Of a stretch of DNA of 64,000 nt, positions 46,512 through 55,942 are shown in pieces. The notes under the pieces are model-generated. The model was not told the DNA's origin. It searched no databases and worked only from the letters and a program-made list of their open reading frames with translations. Location: positions 74,135,085 through 74,199,084 of the forward strand of contig OZ035960.1 of NCBI GenBank assembly GCA_964034945.1. The letters run 5' to 3'. Position numbers and translations under genes: made by a program. Each line of letters opens with the position of its first letter. Position 1 is the stretch's first letter. The stretch comes from Chrysopilus asiliformis (lineage: Eukaryota; Arthropoda; Insecta; Diptera; Rhagionidae).

Positions 46512-47415
46512 ACACATGGATCAATAAGTCCCGAGACTAACCCAGAGATGACGCTCGTAGTAAACCAGTAACCACGTCTTTCTAGAGTACTAACCTTTGC
46601 TTGAAACGTGTCAAAATTTTAAGTCGATCGGACCAGAAACAGCTGAGTTATCGAGGTTGGAGTAAAGTCGTTTTGTAGTTTGTTTAAAAAATGGAAAAAA
46701 CCGAGTTTCGTGTTCTGATAAAACATTGTTTTTTAATGGATAAAAACACCGTGCAAGCGAAACAATGGATTGAAAAATGTTACCCGGACTCTTGTCCATC
46801 AAAAGCAACGATTTGTCGGTGGTTTGCCGAGTTTAAACGTGGTCGTACCGACACAAATGACGCGGAACGCTCGGGTAGACCTGTGGAAGCCGTTACACCG
46901 GAAAATGTGAGTGAAGTGACAAAAATTATAATGAAAGATCGTAAAGTGAAGCTCCGTGAGATTGCTGAGATAACACAGATATCATATGGAAGTGCATTTA
47001 CTATCCTTCATGAAAAATTGAGCATGAAAAAGGTTTTTTCCAAGTGGGTGCCGCGATTGCTTTCGATGGAACAAAAACAGCAACGAGTCGATGATTCAGA
47101 AAGCTGTTTATCGCTATTTACTCGCAATAAAAAAGATTTCTTGCGTCGTTACGTGACCATGGACGAAACATGGATACATCACTACACTCCAGAGTCGAAG
47201 CGGCAGTCATCTGAGTGGCGCACAGCTGGCGAAAGCCGTCCGAAGCGTCCGAAAACGCAGCAGTCAGCTGGCAAAGTCATGGCGTCAGTTTTTTGGGATA
47301 CGCATGGCGTGACGATTGTATCACCCTAAAAGGTGATTATATTGATGAATAAAAAAAATTTTGCAAAAAAAATGTTGTTTTCATTGTTAGTCTCGGGACT
47401 TATTGATCCATGTGT
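46512..47415 (+). mobile_element. Mariner (DD34D, irritans-like) with internal deletion
   Basis: The ends ACACATGGATCAATAAGTCC and its reverse complement are near perfect over about 29 bp, flanked by TA (46510-46511, 47416-47417). Length is 904 bp against about 1.3 kb for a full mariner. The missing part is the catalytic C-terminus. Confidence 0.9.
46691..47329 (+). pseudogene. Truncated mariner transposase, 212 residues
   Basis: N-terminal half is intact: MEKTEFRVLIKHCFLMDKN and ATICRWFAEFKRGRTDTND are the first DNA-binding helices. ERSGRPVEAVTPENV is the linker and IAEITQISYGSAFTILHE the second helix-turn-helix. The first catalytic Asp is in YVTMDETWIHHYTPE. After HGVTIVSP the ORF stops; about 390 bp that would encode the second and third Asp are deleted, and about 20 bp of the original 3' end remain before the TIR. 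It could still bind TIR DNA but not cut. Confidence 0.85.
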
Positions 47416-47417
47416 TA

Positions 47418-47781
47418 TATATATATGTATATATATATTAAAGTGAAATGAAGTAAAAAATTGCAATGAAAATCAGTCCGAAACGCAATGTTCGCAAGTC
47501 CAGGAGCATCCCTAGTGAACAGCTCGATCGCACACGTTGCAATGGATGGTATTTCGGCGGTTCATTTTTTTTTGGCATATTTTTCTTACAAATTATGCAA
47601 AAACCGATGTCTTATTCCACCTCACAATCGGTTGAAGATGGTTGTTTCTTCTGTGGTGTCTTCGATTTGCCACGATCTTTTTGCTTTTTCGATAATGGTT
47701 TACCGCCTTTCTTCTCCAATCTCTCTCAACATTGTATACTTGCATTTGAAAATTATTATCGTACCAAAAAAATATTAGAAA
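47418..47781. other. TA-rich stretch and unassigned DNA
   Basis: A short interrupted TA run (47416-47440), then sequence with overlapping small ORFs that match nothing I recognise. Confidence 0.4.
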
Positions 47782-48161
47782 CTAGCTTGCACACCCGTCG
47801 TTGCCGGGTTAAGCTTTTTGTCTAAGTTTTAGAATACGAAGAAAACCGGAAAGAACTTAAAAACTTTTTAATGGGTCTATGTTGGGGCTGGACCCCCGAC
47901 GAACATCTATGCCAAATTTCAGGCCAATCGGTTCAGTAGTTTCCCCGCGAAAGAGTAACATAGCGCAAAACCTAAGTTTCAAAATCATTTACCCCCTCCC
48001 CTTGCTCCCCCCATCCCTCGCGCTACTTTTCCGTATGCCTATGTTGGAACCAGAACTACCACAGACACTCATGCCAAATTTCAAGTCAATAGGTTCAGCC
48101 GTTTTTGCGTGAAAGAGGAACAGACAGACAGACACCAACTCATTTTTATATATTAGCATGA
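47782..48161 (-). mobile_element. Short Helitron, 380 bp
   Basis: On the minus strand it starts TC (48161-48160) after A and ends CTAG (47785-47782) before T. Near the 3' end CCCGGCAACGACGGG forms a hairpin with 4-bp stem, then TGTGCAAGCTAG. The 5' side has TAATATATAAAAATGAG and a GTCTGTCTGTCTGTT microsatellite. TC/CTRR ends, the hairpin about 10 nt from the end and A/T insertion together identify a Helitron. Non-autonomous. Inside the GGGGAGACTGG element. Confidence 0.85.
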
Positions 48162-48770
48162 TTGCCGAAAATCTAATGCTGTGTTTTTGTATGAAAAAAC
48201 ACTTATATGCATCAAATACACGAAGTTAGCTTGTCAAATGTCCAGAACTGAGTGGTCCATAATTCCCCGACAAAAGTGGTCCACAATTCTTCGAACGCTC
48301 TTTTTTACAATATGGCAGCTATTAGTAACACAATGCAAATTTCATGCAAAATTTCTTGTCTGTGTCGAATGCTTAAGGCTCCGCGAATATTATGAACATA
48401 TTTACCTGAGTTGGTTCTTGAAAAATCTGGTCAAATTAAACGAAACACAAAGTGAAATTTTTTTTTTCGAAGTATCACTTTTCTATTTGCTATCGAAGTG
48501 AGGTGATAGTGCAGATACACAAGTCGAGTACTGTTAGGAAAATTAGCTTAACATGAGGCAAACTGATTACAGATATTTGCAGCTACCAACCACTAATAGG
48601 GAAAAAATATGACGCTGGTCCACAATTCCCCGTGGTCCACAACACCCCAGTCTCCCCTAGTAAATAAGAAAAAAATATTAAAACATTGAAATTGTTATTT
48701 TCCGTAGACATTGTTAAATTAAATTAACAATATTTTGATAACTAATATGAAATAGTTTAATTTTATATAA

Positions 48771-49340
48771 AAACATAACAAAAGCTATAATTGCCAATCT
48801 GGCAATCATTGGAGACCCGTATGGTGATATTCGTATCAAAATTCGAACAGTTGTACCAAAATTCCACTTTGAAGTCAAACTTTCCAATAAGATTTTTTAA
48901 AATTTATTCCAATCGGATTTTGATGTATGGGAGTTTTATGTAGAATAATATCCTAAATAACTTTTGTTCTTGCACTTTTTTTGATAAGATGCACCGTTTT
49001 TGAGATATTCACAAAAACCGTTTTCGTTCGTATGGGGGGTACCCCCCCTAATGGTCCATTTTTGCCCATTAACGAACTTAGCCTCGCATTTTACAAAAAA
49101 CGGATCCACGCAAAATTTCAAGTCTCTAGCTCAATCCGTGCGCCCGCAATCCGCGCCACAGACGGACAGACAGACGGACTGACGGACGGATAGACAGACG
49201 GACGGACATGCAAAATTATATTTTTTGTATCATTCTAAACACACTGGTGTAATTCATTTTTGTGTGTGATGACGGGATCTTGGCGTTACAAAGGGTAAAG
49301 CAAAGTTAATATACCCTTTGGTTTCACCATACGGGTATAA
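48771..49340 (+). mobile_element. INE-like element, variant 1 (full copy)
   Basis: AACATAACAAAAGC to CACCATACGGGTATAA, with all the internal landmarks: a TTGCCAATCTGGCAA palindrome, ACCCGTATGGTGATATTCG, the GACAGACGGAC core and the ATATACCC tail. Longer than the 16.2-kb copy because it keeps the AAATTTATTCCAATCGG segment. Confidence 0.8.
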
Positions 49341-49713
49341 CTAGGTTGCAAATACCCGGCGATGCTCGGGTAATAAATTTTTTTTGAATATGACAAAACC
49401 CTTTTTTCCATTTTGATTTCACGAAATGCGCGAACTCCTTTCACATACCGCGACATATATTGGCTTTTCGTTTCGGCATAATTGGAAATCAATCAAGTTA
49501 TAAAATAAAATAAAACAACTTGCACAAAACCAACTTCAATACTGCCAACCAATGCGCCGCTTACTTTAGGATCAACTACATTCAGAAAAAAGTACAAAAA
49601 GTGGGGAAAGTTAGAAATATAAATTGTGAAATGACATACCCTTCCTGCTTCCGCGGTGAAGTGCTCTCTGTCGCATTCACACGATTTCTTCTTACGCTTT
49701 CCTTCTTCACGCA
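49341..49713 (-). mobile_element. Helitron 3' end (minus strand)
   Basis: CTAG at 49341-49344 is preceded by A on the plus strand. The minus strand reads ACCCGAGCATCGCCGGGT (hairpin) then ATTTGCAACCTAG. It directly abuts the INE-like element's last base, so that element may have served as the insertion site. The 5' limit is not identified; the approximately 370 bp given is a minimum. Confidence 0.65.
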
Positions 49714-49715
49714 TA

Positions 49716-50037
49716 CATTGAAACCTCGATACCGTATACCCTCAGTACTGTATATCCCTCAATAGTGTATACCTCACAGAGAAAGTGTCAGGAGAAGGCA
49801 ATGGGGGCGAAACAGCAGAAACTACTTAAGCAACAAACAATAACTTCTTACTTTGCTAAATAACTCTGTAAATTAAATGTGTAAATGAGTAAAACATTAA
49901 AAAATGTATTCTCTGTTTTTTATAATTAAAACCATGACAATATTTTCTTCTCTTATAATAACCCTCGATATTGTATACCCCTCGATACTGTATACTACCC
50001 CGGTTTGATATCGGTATACAGTATCGAGGTTTCAATG
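49716..50037. mobile_element. 322-bp TA-targeting MITE
   Basis: The ends CATTGAAACCTCGATAC and GTATCGAGGTTTCAATG are exact inverted repeats, with TA at 49714-49715 and 50038-50039. Several internal CTCGATA.TGTATACC repeats occur near each end (49750, 49968, 49983). Tc1/mariner or pogo-type. Confidence 0.85.
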
Positions 50038-50039
50038 TA

Positions 50040-50518
50040 TTTAAATTTGCGTGTTCAAAAAACTGTCAAAACCAAAAATCCTAAACTTCATACGGTACGA
50101 TTGTGTGTGTGTATCGTGCTAGAAAACGGCGTTGCACCACTTTTCGGAGAGGTTGATTTCGTTTCTTTCCCCACACAACTTTTCGTCACTGCATTTCTTG
50201 TTACTCCGGTGCAAGCAAGAAGCGTGTCATATCGCACATTGGAAAACATCGTTGACTTTTAGGAAGTCAAACAGAATGATGTACAATGAACAAAAAAGAA
50301 GGTATCGTTTTTAACTTGTTCCCCTTTGTGTACTTTGTGCTGAACGTAGTTGATCGTTAAGGGGACAAAAGCTCACTTTTTCCATGATTCTTCTCTTCGT
50401 ATTACATGTTGATGCGTTGCAAATTGGATGTGCTCAATATCCCCACCTCAGTGCTTTAATATAAATCAACGTGCTTTTAAATTTCCCGCTTCATAGCTTT
50501 CATGTGAAGCAATACAAC
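50040..50518. other. Unassigned interval
   Basis: No gene or repeat recognised. An open stretch at 50005-50262 has no domain likeness. Confidence 0.4.
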
Positions 50519-50897
50519 ATTCGAATGAGCTCTATTGCGCTGGAACACAAAAATAGCTCACAAGAAAATTTTCTTCCATAAGATTTACTGTTTATTTACT
50601 GCTATTTTACTGCGCAAAAATAAAATTTGCTGCCGCAGCCGATTTCGAGATATTGAGGTTACTTCAAAATGAATATTACATTCGTCAACCATCATTGCGA
50701 TGGGCTCCAAATTTAACATATCTGACGCGCAAATACCGAATATTGTGGAAATAATTATATCTCGGTCCATCTTCCACTAACCCTCCGAATTTTATTTTTG
50801 CGCAGTAAAATAGCAGTATATAAGCAGTAAATCTTATGGAAGAAAATTTTCTTGTGTGCTATTTTTGTGTTCCAGCGTAATAGAGCTATTCGAATAA
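50519..50897. mobile_element. Fold-back MITE, about 380 bp
   Basis: Arms of about 105-115 bp: ATTCGAATGAGCTCTATTGC and CTGGAACACAAAAATAGC on the left, with the reverse complement at 50784-50897 (one missing base and a few changes). Further in, TTTTACTGCGCAAAAATAA is mirrored. Non-coding; TSD uncertain. It lies upstream of the Nudix exons, probably in an intron. Confidence 0.75.
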
Positions 50898-51621
50898 CCA
50901 TGTTGATCGATTTGATAGATTCGATTAAAACTAAAATCATAGGACTTTGTTTTATACTATTCATAGATAATATACATAATTGTAATGAGAAAGATTAACT
51001 ACATCTTGAAATCTTCGATGAATGTTTAAATATGGAGGAAATACAAGTGGTTTTTACTCGATGGTAGTATAAAATAATGAAAACTGTAGAATGAGAAATT
51101 ATTCCTTTTGAAGATCCTTATGAAAGTCTCTAGATTTTGGAAATTGAATGATTGACAATCGTGATTATCGATATTTATCTGAATATTTTTTGGATTTTTT
51201 AAAGTTTTCAAATAAAATGCGTCCCCTCTCCCATACAAATAGAATACTTTTTTACTTTTTTCTCAAAAACTGCATCGTAGCAAAAAATTTATAAAGGTAA
51301 AATGTGTTTAGAATATGAATTTACATAATTTATTTATACATTAAAATCCAGTTTAACCACTTTTTCCCCCCTCTACCATACAAATTGAATATTTTTTTTC
51401 TATTTTCTTGAAAACGGTGAGCCGTATTGAAAAATTTATGAAGGTAAACTTTGTTTAGAATATGATCTTACATAACCGTTCCATGCATCAAAATCCAATC
51501 GGACCACTCCTTTCCCCCTCTCCTATACAAATGGATTTTTTAAAATAAACATTTTGTCTGTCATCATATAGAGTATTTTGACGATTGGCCCCTAAGAATC
51601 ATTAAATAATTTCTTTTTCAG
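50898..51621. other. Probable intron upstream of Nudix exons
   Basis: A/T-rich, with two diverged repeats of a GAAAACGGTG..GTATAGAAAA-like block (about 51235-51330, 51360-51460, 51480-51545). It ends in a TTTCTTTTTCAG acceptor at 51610-51621. No exon recognised. Confidence 0.5.
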
Positions 51622-52682
51622 GTTTACGAAGAGGCGAATGTCAACCATTTGTCGTTGATGGCCAACAAGTAGGTTTAATACGGTCCGAAGTGTACAAACA
51701 TTTATTTAAATATCCTGAAGTATTTTGTATACGTAGTGAAGAGGTAATATTGAAATTGCGTAAATAATTTACTTTTCAGAAAATATTTATTCATACAGGG
51801 AGTGGTTGAATTAAATCCAGCATTTCGAGATTATACTGAACGATCTGAAAAAATAGATAACATATTACGAGAGTTTAAGTCCGCTGAATTGTTTTCGACT
51901 CTTAAAGGATGGCGAAATGAAGTAAAAATAAAATCTATTGATGTCTTGTAATTGGTTGTACTAATTTATCTTAAAAACAGTATTATGATGTCAAATCGGA
52001 ACATAAATCCCTATTAAAGATGGATCGCTCTGCAACATGTTTGTTTGGAGTTCGTAAATATGGCATTGATATTAATGGTTATGTCAAACATCCAACTCGT
52101 GGCCTATGTATTTGGCTACAGCAAAGAGCCGATACAAAAGAGACATGGCCTGGTAAATGGGACAACATGGTCGGTGGTGGTCTGTCCGTGGGTTATGGAA
52201 TAAAAGAGACAGCTATCAAAGAAGCTGCTGAAGAGGCTTCAATTCCAGAGAACCTAATTAAAAACTTAATTTCTGCCGGCTGTGTGTCATTCTTTTTTGA
52301 AAGCGACGATGGCCTTTTCCCAAATACCGAATATGTATTTGATTTGGAATTGCCAATTGAATTTATTCCAAGTAACGCAGATGGCGAAGTACAGGCATTT
52401 GAATTATTGCCGGCTGAAGAATGTTTAGAGCGTGTTTTTTCGCAAAATTTTAAAACCACTAGTTGTCCTGTTGTCATTGATTTCTTAATTCGACATGGGT
52501 ATATCACACCAGAAACAGGTAATATTTTTTTAACATCTTATGTTTTATTTTCATTTTTTTTTTCAGAAGTAAACTTTACTCAAATTGTGGAGTTATTACA
52601 TGTACCACTTCAATCAATTTATACATATAATTTGACGTCGATTTCAAACAACGTAGAAAATGGACACATTAAAAATATTTAA
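51622..52682 (+). CDS. DUF4743 + Nudix hydrolase gene, last four visible exons
   Basis: The only host gene recognised. Exons: 51622-51743, 51799-51921, 51981-52518, 52567-52682, each bounded by AG and GT with frames that join. The first two encode the DUF4743 part (LRRGECQPFVVDGQQVGLIR, KYPEVFCIRSEE, VELNPAFRDYTERSEKI). The third starts YYDVKSEHKSLLKMDRSATC and carries the Nudix domain, with PGKWDNMVGGGLSVGYG and KEAAEEASI, a degenerate Nudix box that keeps the KEAAEEA core. The last encodes VNFTQIVELLHVPLQ and ends at TAA 52680. The family, which includes yeast YJR142W, is thought to hydrolyse oxidised thiamine diphosphate forms. The N-terminus and start codon lie upstream and were not found. 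Confidence 0.85.
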
Positions 52683-52737
52683 AAACATTTTACTGTCTTT
52701 AGTGTCATTAAAGTTAAACCAGAAACAGCAAACATAG

Positions 52738-52743
52738 AATAAA
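52738..52743 (+). promoter_or_regulatory. Polyadenylation signal of Nudix gene
   Basis: AATAAA 56 bp after the stop codon, a normal position for a short 3' UTR. Confidence 0.65.
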
Positions 52744-52956
52744 CGTTTCTTTAATTTCCTTCCTCCTTTACCAAACGTAAATAAAATAAATAATAGACCC
52801 AATTAGATTTTTGAGAGAATTATGAACAAATATAATCTGAAACGACACTACATATTATGACAGGTGCTCAAAAAGAACTCAAAATTTTTAAAAATAAAGA
52901 AAAATTATGCGGAATTCTTGCTTATTTGTTTCCGTTATATATATATATATATATAA

Positions 52957-53910
52957 ATTTGTAATCATTGCCTTCGATGTAGTTCTCGTCTTCCTCCCAT
53001 GTTGGTGGATCGGCCGTCAAAAAATTGTCCCTTTCAGATCCAAAAAATTTTTTTTAAATTTTTTTTTGTTATTCTGGTATTGAAATATAATAGTATAGCA
53101 ATTTTTGTAGCAATCGGAAGAAAAAAATTTTTGGGTCTGAAAGGGATAAGGAACAATTTTTTGACGGCCGATCCTTACTTGTTGTTAATGATATAGCAGA
53201 GCGTGGAGTAGCTTTAATGACTCGATATAATACTGTTCTAACGCACCAGGAGTAACAAAAACAGTATATCCTGTATGCGATGGAACAGCATTATAAACAA
53301 ATATCAATGCAAAGCTATTCGAAAGCAAAATTCATTGAATATTTAACAAAAAATTATGAACAATTTCAAGAAACAAAAAAAAAATTCCATTAAATTTTGT
53401 ATTTTAACACTTAATTGATGAGGTGGGTCCAGTGGACCCACATTGACTTTTCTCTCTTTGCTATTTCTCATGTTTTCAGCACAGTGACTCTGAAATCTTC
53501 AGTACCTTCATACAGTATGGTGTTGTGTGCCGAGTTAAAAGCACGGATTTGGTATGTGATTAGAACAAGTCCATTGAAAACCACCTCATCATGTACGCAT
53601 ATGATTTTCACCTCATAAATTAAGGGTTAAAATGTTTTATAACAAATAAGAATATCGGAAAAACTTAAAAAAAAATATACTTTTCAATACTTCTGACCAG
53701 TACAAAATCCGTTTCAGACAAAAAATTTAGGATCTGTCTGTTTGTCGGTCTGTATGTATGCCGTATAACTTTAGATCGGCTTAATTTTTTTTTTAAATAA
53801 ATCTACATTTCATTCTCTAGAACATAGGCTAACCAGAAGAAATATTCTACCCTTTAGAATGTGCAAAAAATACATTTAAAGAAAATAATTCATGAAAATG
53901 TTCTTAAAAA
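52957..53910. mobile_element. Fold-back element F2, left part
   Basis: Adjoins a TA run (52937-52956). Minus-strand text of the unidentified protein (DPPTWEEDENYI region, 52965-53025) is followed by a small palindrome (CCCTTTCAGATCC and complement, 53030-53145). Then plus-strand text of the same protein (LLVVNDIAE) and the QKQYILHAME segment to 53390. The TTAA MITE copy 2 is at 53408-53626. It breaks off within TTCATGAAAATGTTCTTAAA and resumes at 59846. Confidence 0.65.
53408..53626. mobile_element. TTAA MITE, copy 2
   Basis: Same site and near-identical sequence as 45670-45888, with TTAA at 53404-53407 and 53627-53630. One end base differs (CACTTAATTG for CCCTTAATTG). It shares its site with copy 1, so it was carried along when the fold-back element multiplied. 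Confidence 0.8.
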
Positions 53911-53924
53911 AAAAATTTTTTTTT

Positions 53925-54144
53925 AAAAAGCTTTTATTAAAAAAGAATGCACTAAAAAGAAAAAAATAATTTTCTGGACGCTGTGTATCACAAATATAAA
54001 AGCTTTTTAAAAGCGAGATAAATTTTTATTTTATTGTTTTATGCTTTATCTCGCTTTTTAAAAGCTTTTATATTTGTGATACACAGCGTCCAGAAAATTA
54101 TTTTTTTCTTTTTAGTTCATTCTTTTTTAATAAAAGCTTTTTTT
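53925..54144. repeat. 220-bp near-perfect palindrome
   Basis: AAAAAGCTTTTATTAAAAAA at the left is mirrored at the right. Inner arms are CTGGACGCTGTGTATCACAA and complement, with a loop of about 15 bp near 54034. The arms contain CACTAAAAAGAAAAAAATAA, which also occurs in the arms of the 2161-2780 and 22997-23568 elements, suggesting common descent. Confidence 0.8.
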
Positions 54145-54194
54145 TTTATTTTTTTTATTTTGTTCTTTTTAGTCTTCGAATATATATCCTTACA

Positions 54195-54450
54195 TTTGAG
54201 ATGTCCTTACAGGCTTTTTAACTTGAGAATCGTATTCAGCGACCCCAAAAACCCCCAGAATAGTTTTTTTCCGGAAAATTTGGAGAAAGGGATAATCACG
54301 TTATCCTTACAGGACCTTCCGTTATCCTTACTGACTTTTTAATGACAGATTCGGATTCAGCGACCCCAAAAACCCCCAGAATAGATTTTTTTTTCCGGAA
54401 AATTTGGAGAAAAGGATAATCACGTTATCCTTACAGGACCTTCCGTTATC
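54195..54450 (-). repeat. Helitron-type tandem units, left of copia
   Basis: About two units of about 122 bp with CAGGACCTTCCGTTATCC, GACTTTTTAATGACAG and CCCCAAAAACCCCCAGAATAG, a subfamily of the Helitron minisatellite. The array continues at 59060 on the other side of the copia element. Confidence 0.75.
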
Positions 54451-54455
54451 CTTAC

Positions 54456-54620
54456 TGTTGTGATCGAGGAATGAAACACAGCTATTATCTAATTTATAAT
54501 TACTGGCAACACCGTTTTTTACTCTGTGTAATAGATGTCAAATAAATACTTCTTCTCGTTAGAGCATTCATTAAATTCAGATGTCTTTTATTTCACCGCT
54601 GCAGAATTAACTTCACAACA
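54456..54620 (+). repeat. copia left LTR
   Basis: 165 bp, TG..CA ends. It differs from the right LTR at two bases (TTATC vs TTAGC; TTAGAGC vs TTAGTGC). Contains an AAATAAATA motif that may serve as polyadenylation signal. Confidence 0.95.
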
Positions 54621-54633
54621 GGTTATGGGCTCC
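54621..54633 (+). promoter_or_regulatory. copia primer-binding site
   Basis: GGTTATGGGCTCC starts immediately after the left LTR; copia elements prime from an internal fragment of initiator tRNA-Met with this type of site. Confidence 0.75.
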
Positions 54634-54862
54634 TTTTCGCGAAATAAAGACTTGAAATTGCTCTAACAGAAAGCATTGTGAAAACTAAAATATTTTCATC
54701 GATAGATGGTAAATATTTTTCGAGATAAAAAGAGATTTTTAAGGACATGTTTTTTTGTCTGATAACTCGTGTGTATCGAGTCGAATAAACTTTATACTTA
54801 TAACTCGTGTGAATCGAATCGAGTGTAAATATCGCGTATATTTAATCGGAAATTGATTTAAA

Positions 54863-55942
54863 ATGGCATCCCCAGATTTGGTGCTTGAAAAATTACGCGG
54901 CCGAGAAAATTATGATTGCTGGAAACGGCAAATTAAATCCTACTTAATAATAAAAGGTCTCTGGAAAACCGTTAATACTGAATTAAAAGACACCGCGAGT
55001 GAATCCGAAAAAACGAACGACGAAAAAGCGTTAGCCGAAATTACATTAATGCTTGATACTTCAATATATGCATATACAAGTGAAGCGAAAAGTTCGAAAG
55101 ATGCCTGGGAATTGCTGGGAAATGCATTTGAAGATCGCGGCTTAACACGAAAAGTTAGTTTATTAAAACAACTAGTTCAGATGAAACTCAGTGATTGTGA
55201 ATCTGTTCAAGATTATGTGAACAAAGTGATAATGACGTCACAAAAAGTTAATAATGCCGGTTTAAAAATTGACGACGAAGTAGTCGCCTCGTTAATGCTC
55301 GCGGGTTTACCAGATGATTTCAACTATCTTGTTCTCGCTGTAGAAAACTCAAACAAAAAATTAACAGTAGATTTCGTTAAAAATCTTCTGCTTCAGGATG
55401 TAAAGTTTGACTCAAATTCATCAAACAGTGTACAAAATGATAACGCCTTTGTTTCAAAAAATAATTCGAACAATGGTAGTAAAAAAACGTTTCGTTGTCA
55501 CAAATGCAATCAAATTGGACATTTTGCAAATACTTGTACGTGGAAAAAGCCCAAAAATAAACGCAATATTAACCACAATAAAGACAGCAACGTTTTATTT
55601 GCTTCACTATTAGCAAATAGTGTTAGTTCGGCTGACTGGTATATTGATTCGGGTGCAACATCCCACATGACAAACGATAGTTCGGTCTTATACAATAAAT
55701 CAAATGTTTCGAACAAGGATGTTGTTGTTGCAAATAACTCAAAAATCAAAGTTAATTGTGCGGGAAATGTACAGTTAAGTCTAAAAAACAATATTAAAGC
55801 CACTTTACACGATGTCGAGTGTGTTCCGAATTTGTGCGCGAATTTAGTTTCGGTAAGCAAAATGGCTTCCAATGGAAACAAAATAGTGTTTGAAAACAAC
55901 TCTTGTGAAATTTTCAACAAAAAAAAAGAAAAAGATAGCTAG
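54863..55942 (+). CDS. copia Gag and protease (first frame)
   Basis: 359 residues. The N-terminal Gag region begins MASPDLVLEKLRGRENYDCW, then DAWELLGNAFEDRGLTRK and LLAGLPDDFNY-like text (LMLAGLPDDFNYLVLAVE), typical of copia Gag (UBN2-type). A CCHC knuckle CHKCNQIGHFANTC lies at about residues 212-225. The protease active site WYIDSGATSHMTND is at about 256-269 with all catalytic residues. The ORF ends at 55942 only because of a frame change in the A run at about 55919-55934; the polyprotein continues in the next frame from 55935. Confidence 0.9.
   Translation: MASPDLVLEKLRGRENYDCWKRQIKSYLIIKGLWKTVNTELKDTASESEKTNDEKALAEITLMLDTSIYAYTSEAKSSKDAWELLGNAFEDRGLTRKVSLLKQLVQMKLSDCESVQDYVNKVIMTSQKVNNAGLKIDDEVVASLMLAGLPDDFNYLVLAVENSNKKLTVDFVKNLLLQDVKFDSNSSNSVQNDNAFVSKNNSNNGSKKTFRCHKCNQIGHFANTCTWKKPKNKRNINHNKDSNVLFASLLANSVSSADWYIDSGATSHMTNDSSVLYNKSNVSNKDVVVANNSKIKVNCAGNVQLSLKNNIKATLHDVECVPNLCANLVSVSKMASNGNKIVFENNSCEIFNKKKEKDS

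Larger units (their letters stand above)
39613..48657. mobile_element. TIR element (GGGGAGACTGG ends) split open by later insertions
   Basis: The left end GGGGAGACTGGAGTGTTGTGG at 39613-39633 is inverted with CCACAACACCCCAGTCTCCCC ending at 48657 (one mismatch), flanked by TA (39611-39612, 48658-48659). The right side holds repeated GTGGTCCACAATTC motifs (48258, 48286, 48618, 48632). Its own DNA is probably under 1 kb. The intervening approximately 8 kb is LINE, Penelope-like, fold-back, mariner and Helitron sequence inserted later. TA targeting suggests the Tc1/mariner superfamily. No transposase found. Confidence 0.65.

Noticed and set aside
54034..54342. 102-codon open frame beginning MFYALSRFLKAF
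   Set aside because: Covers half of a palindrome and a Helitron tandem unit; hydrophobic only because of T-rich DNA.
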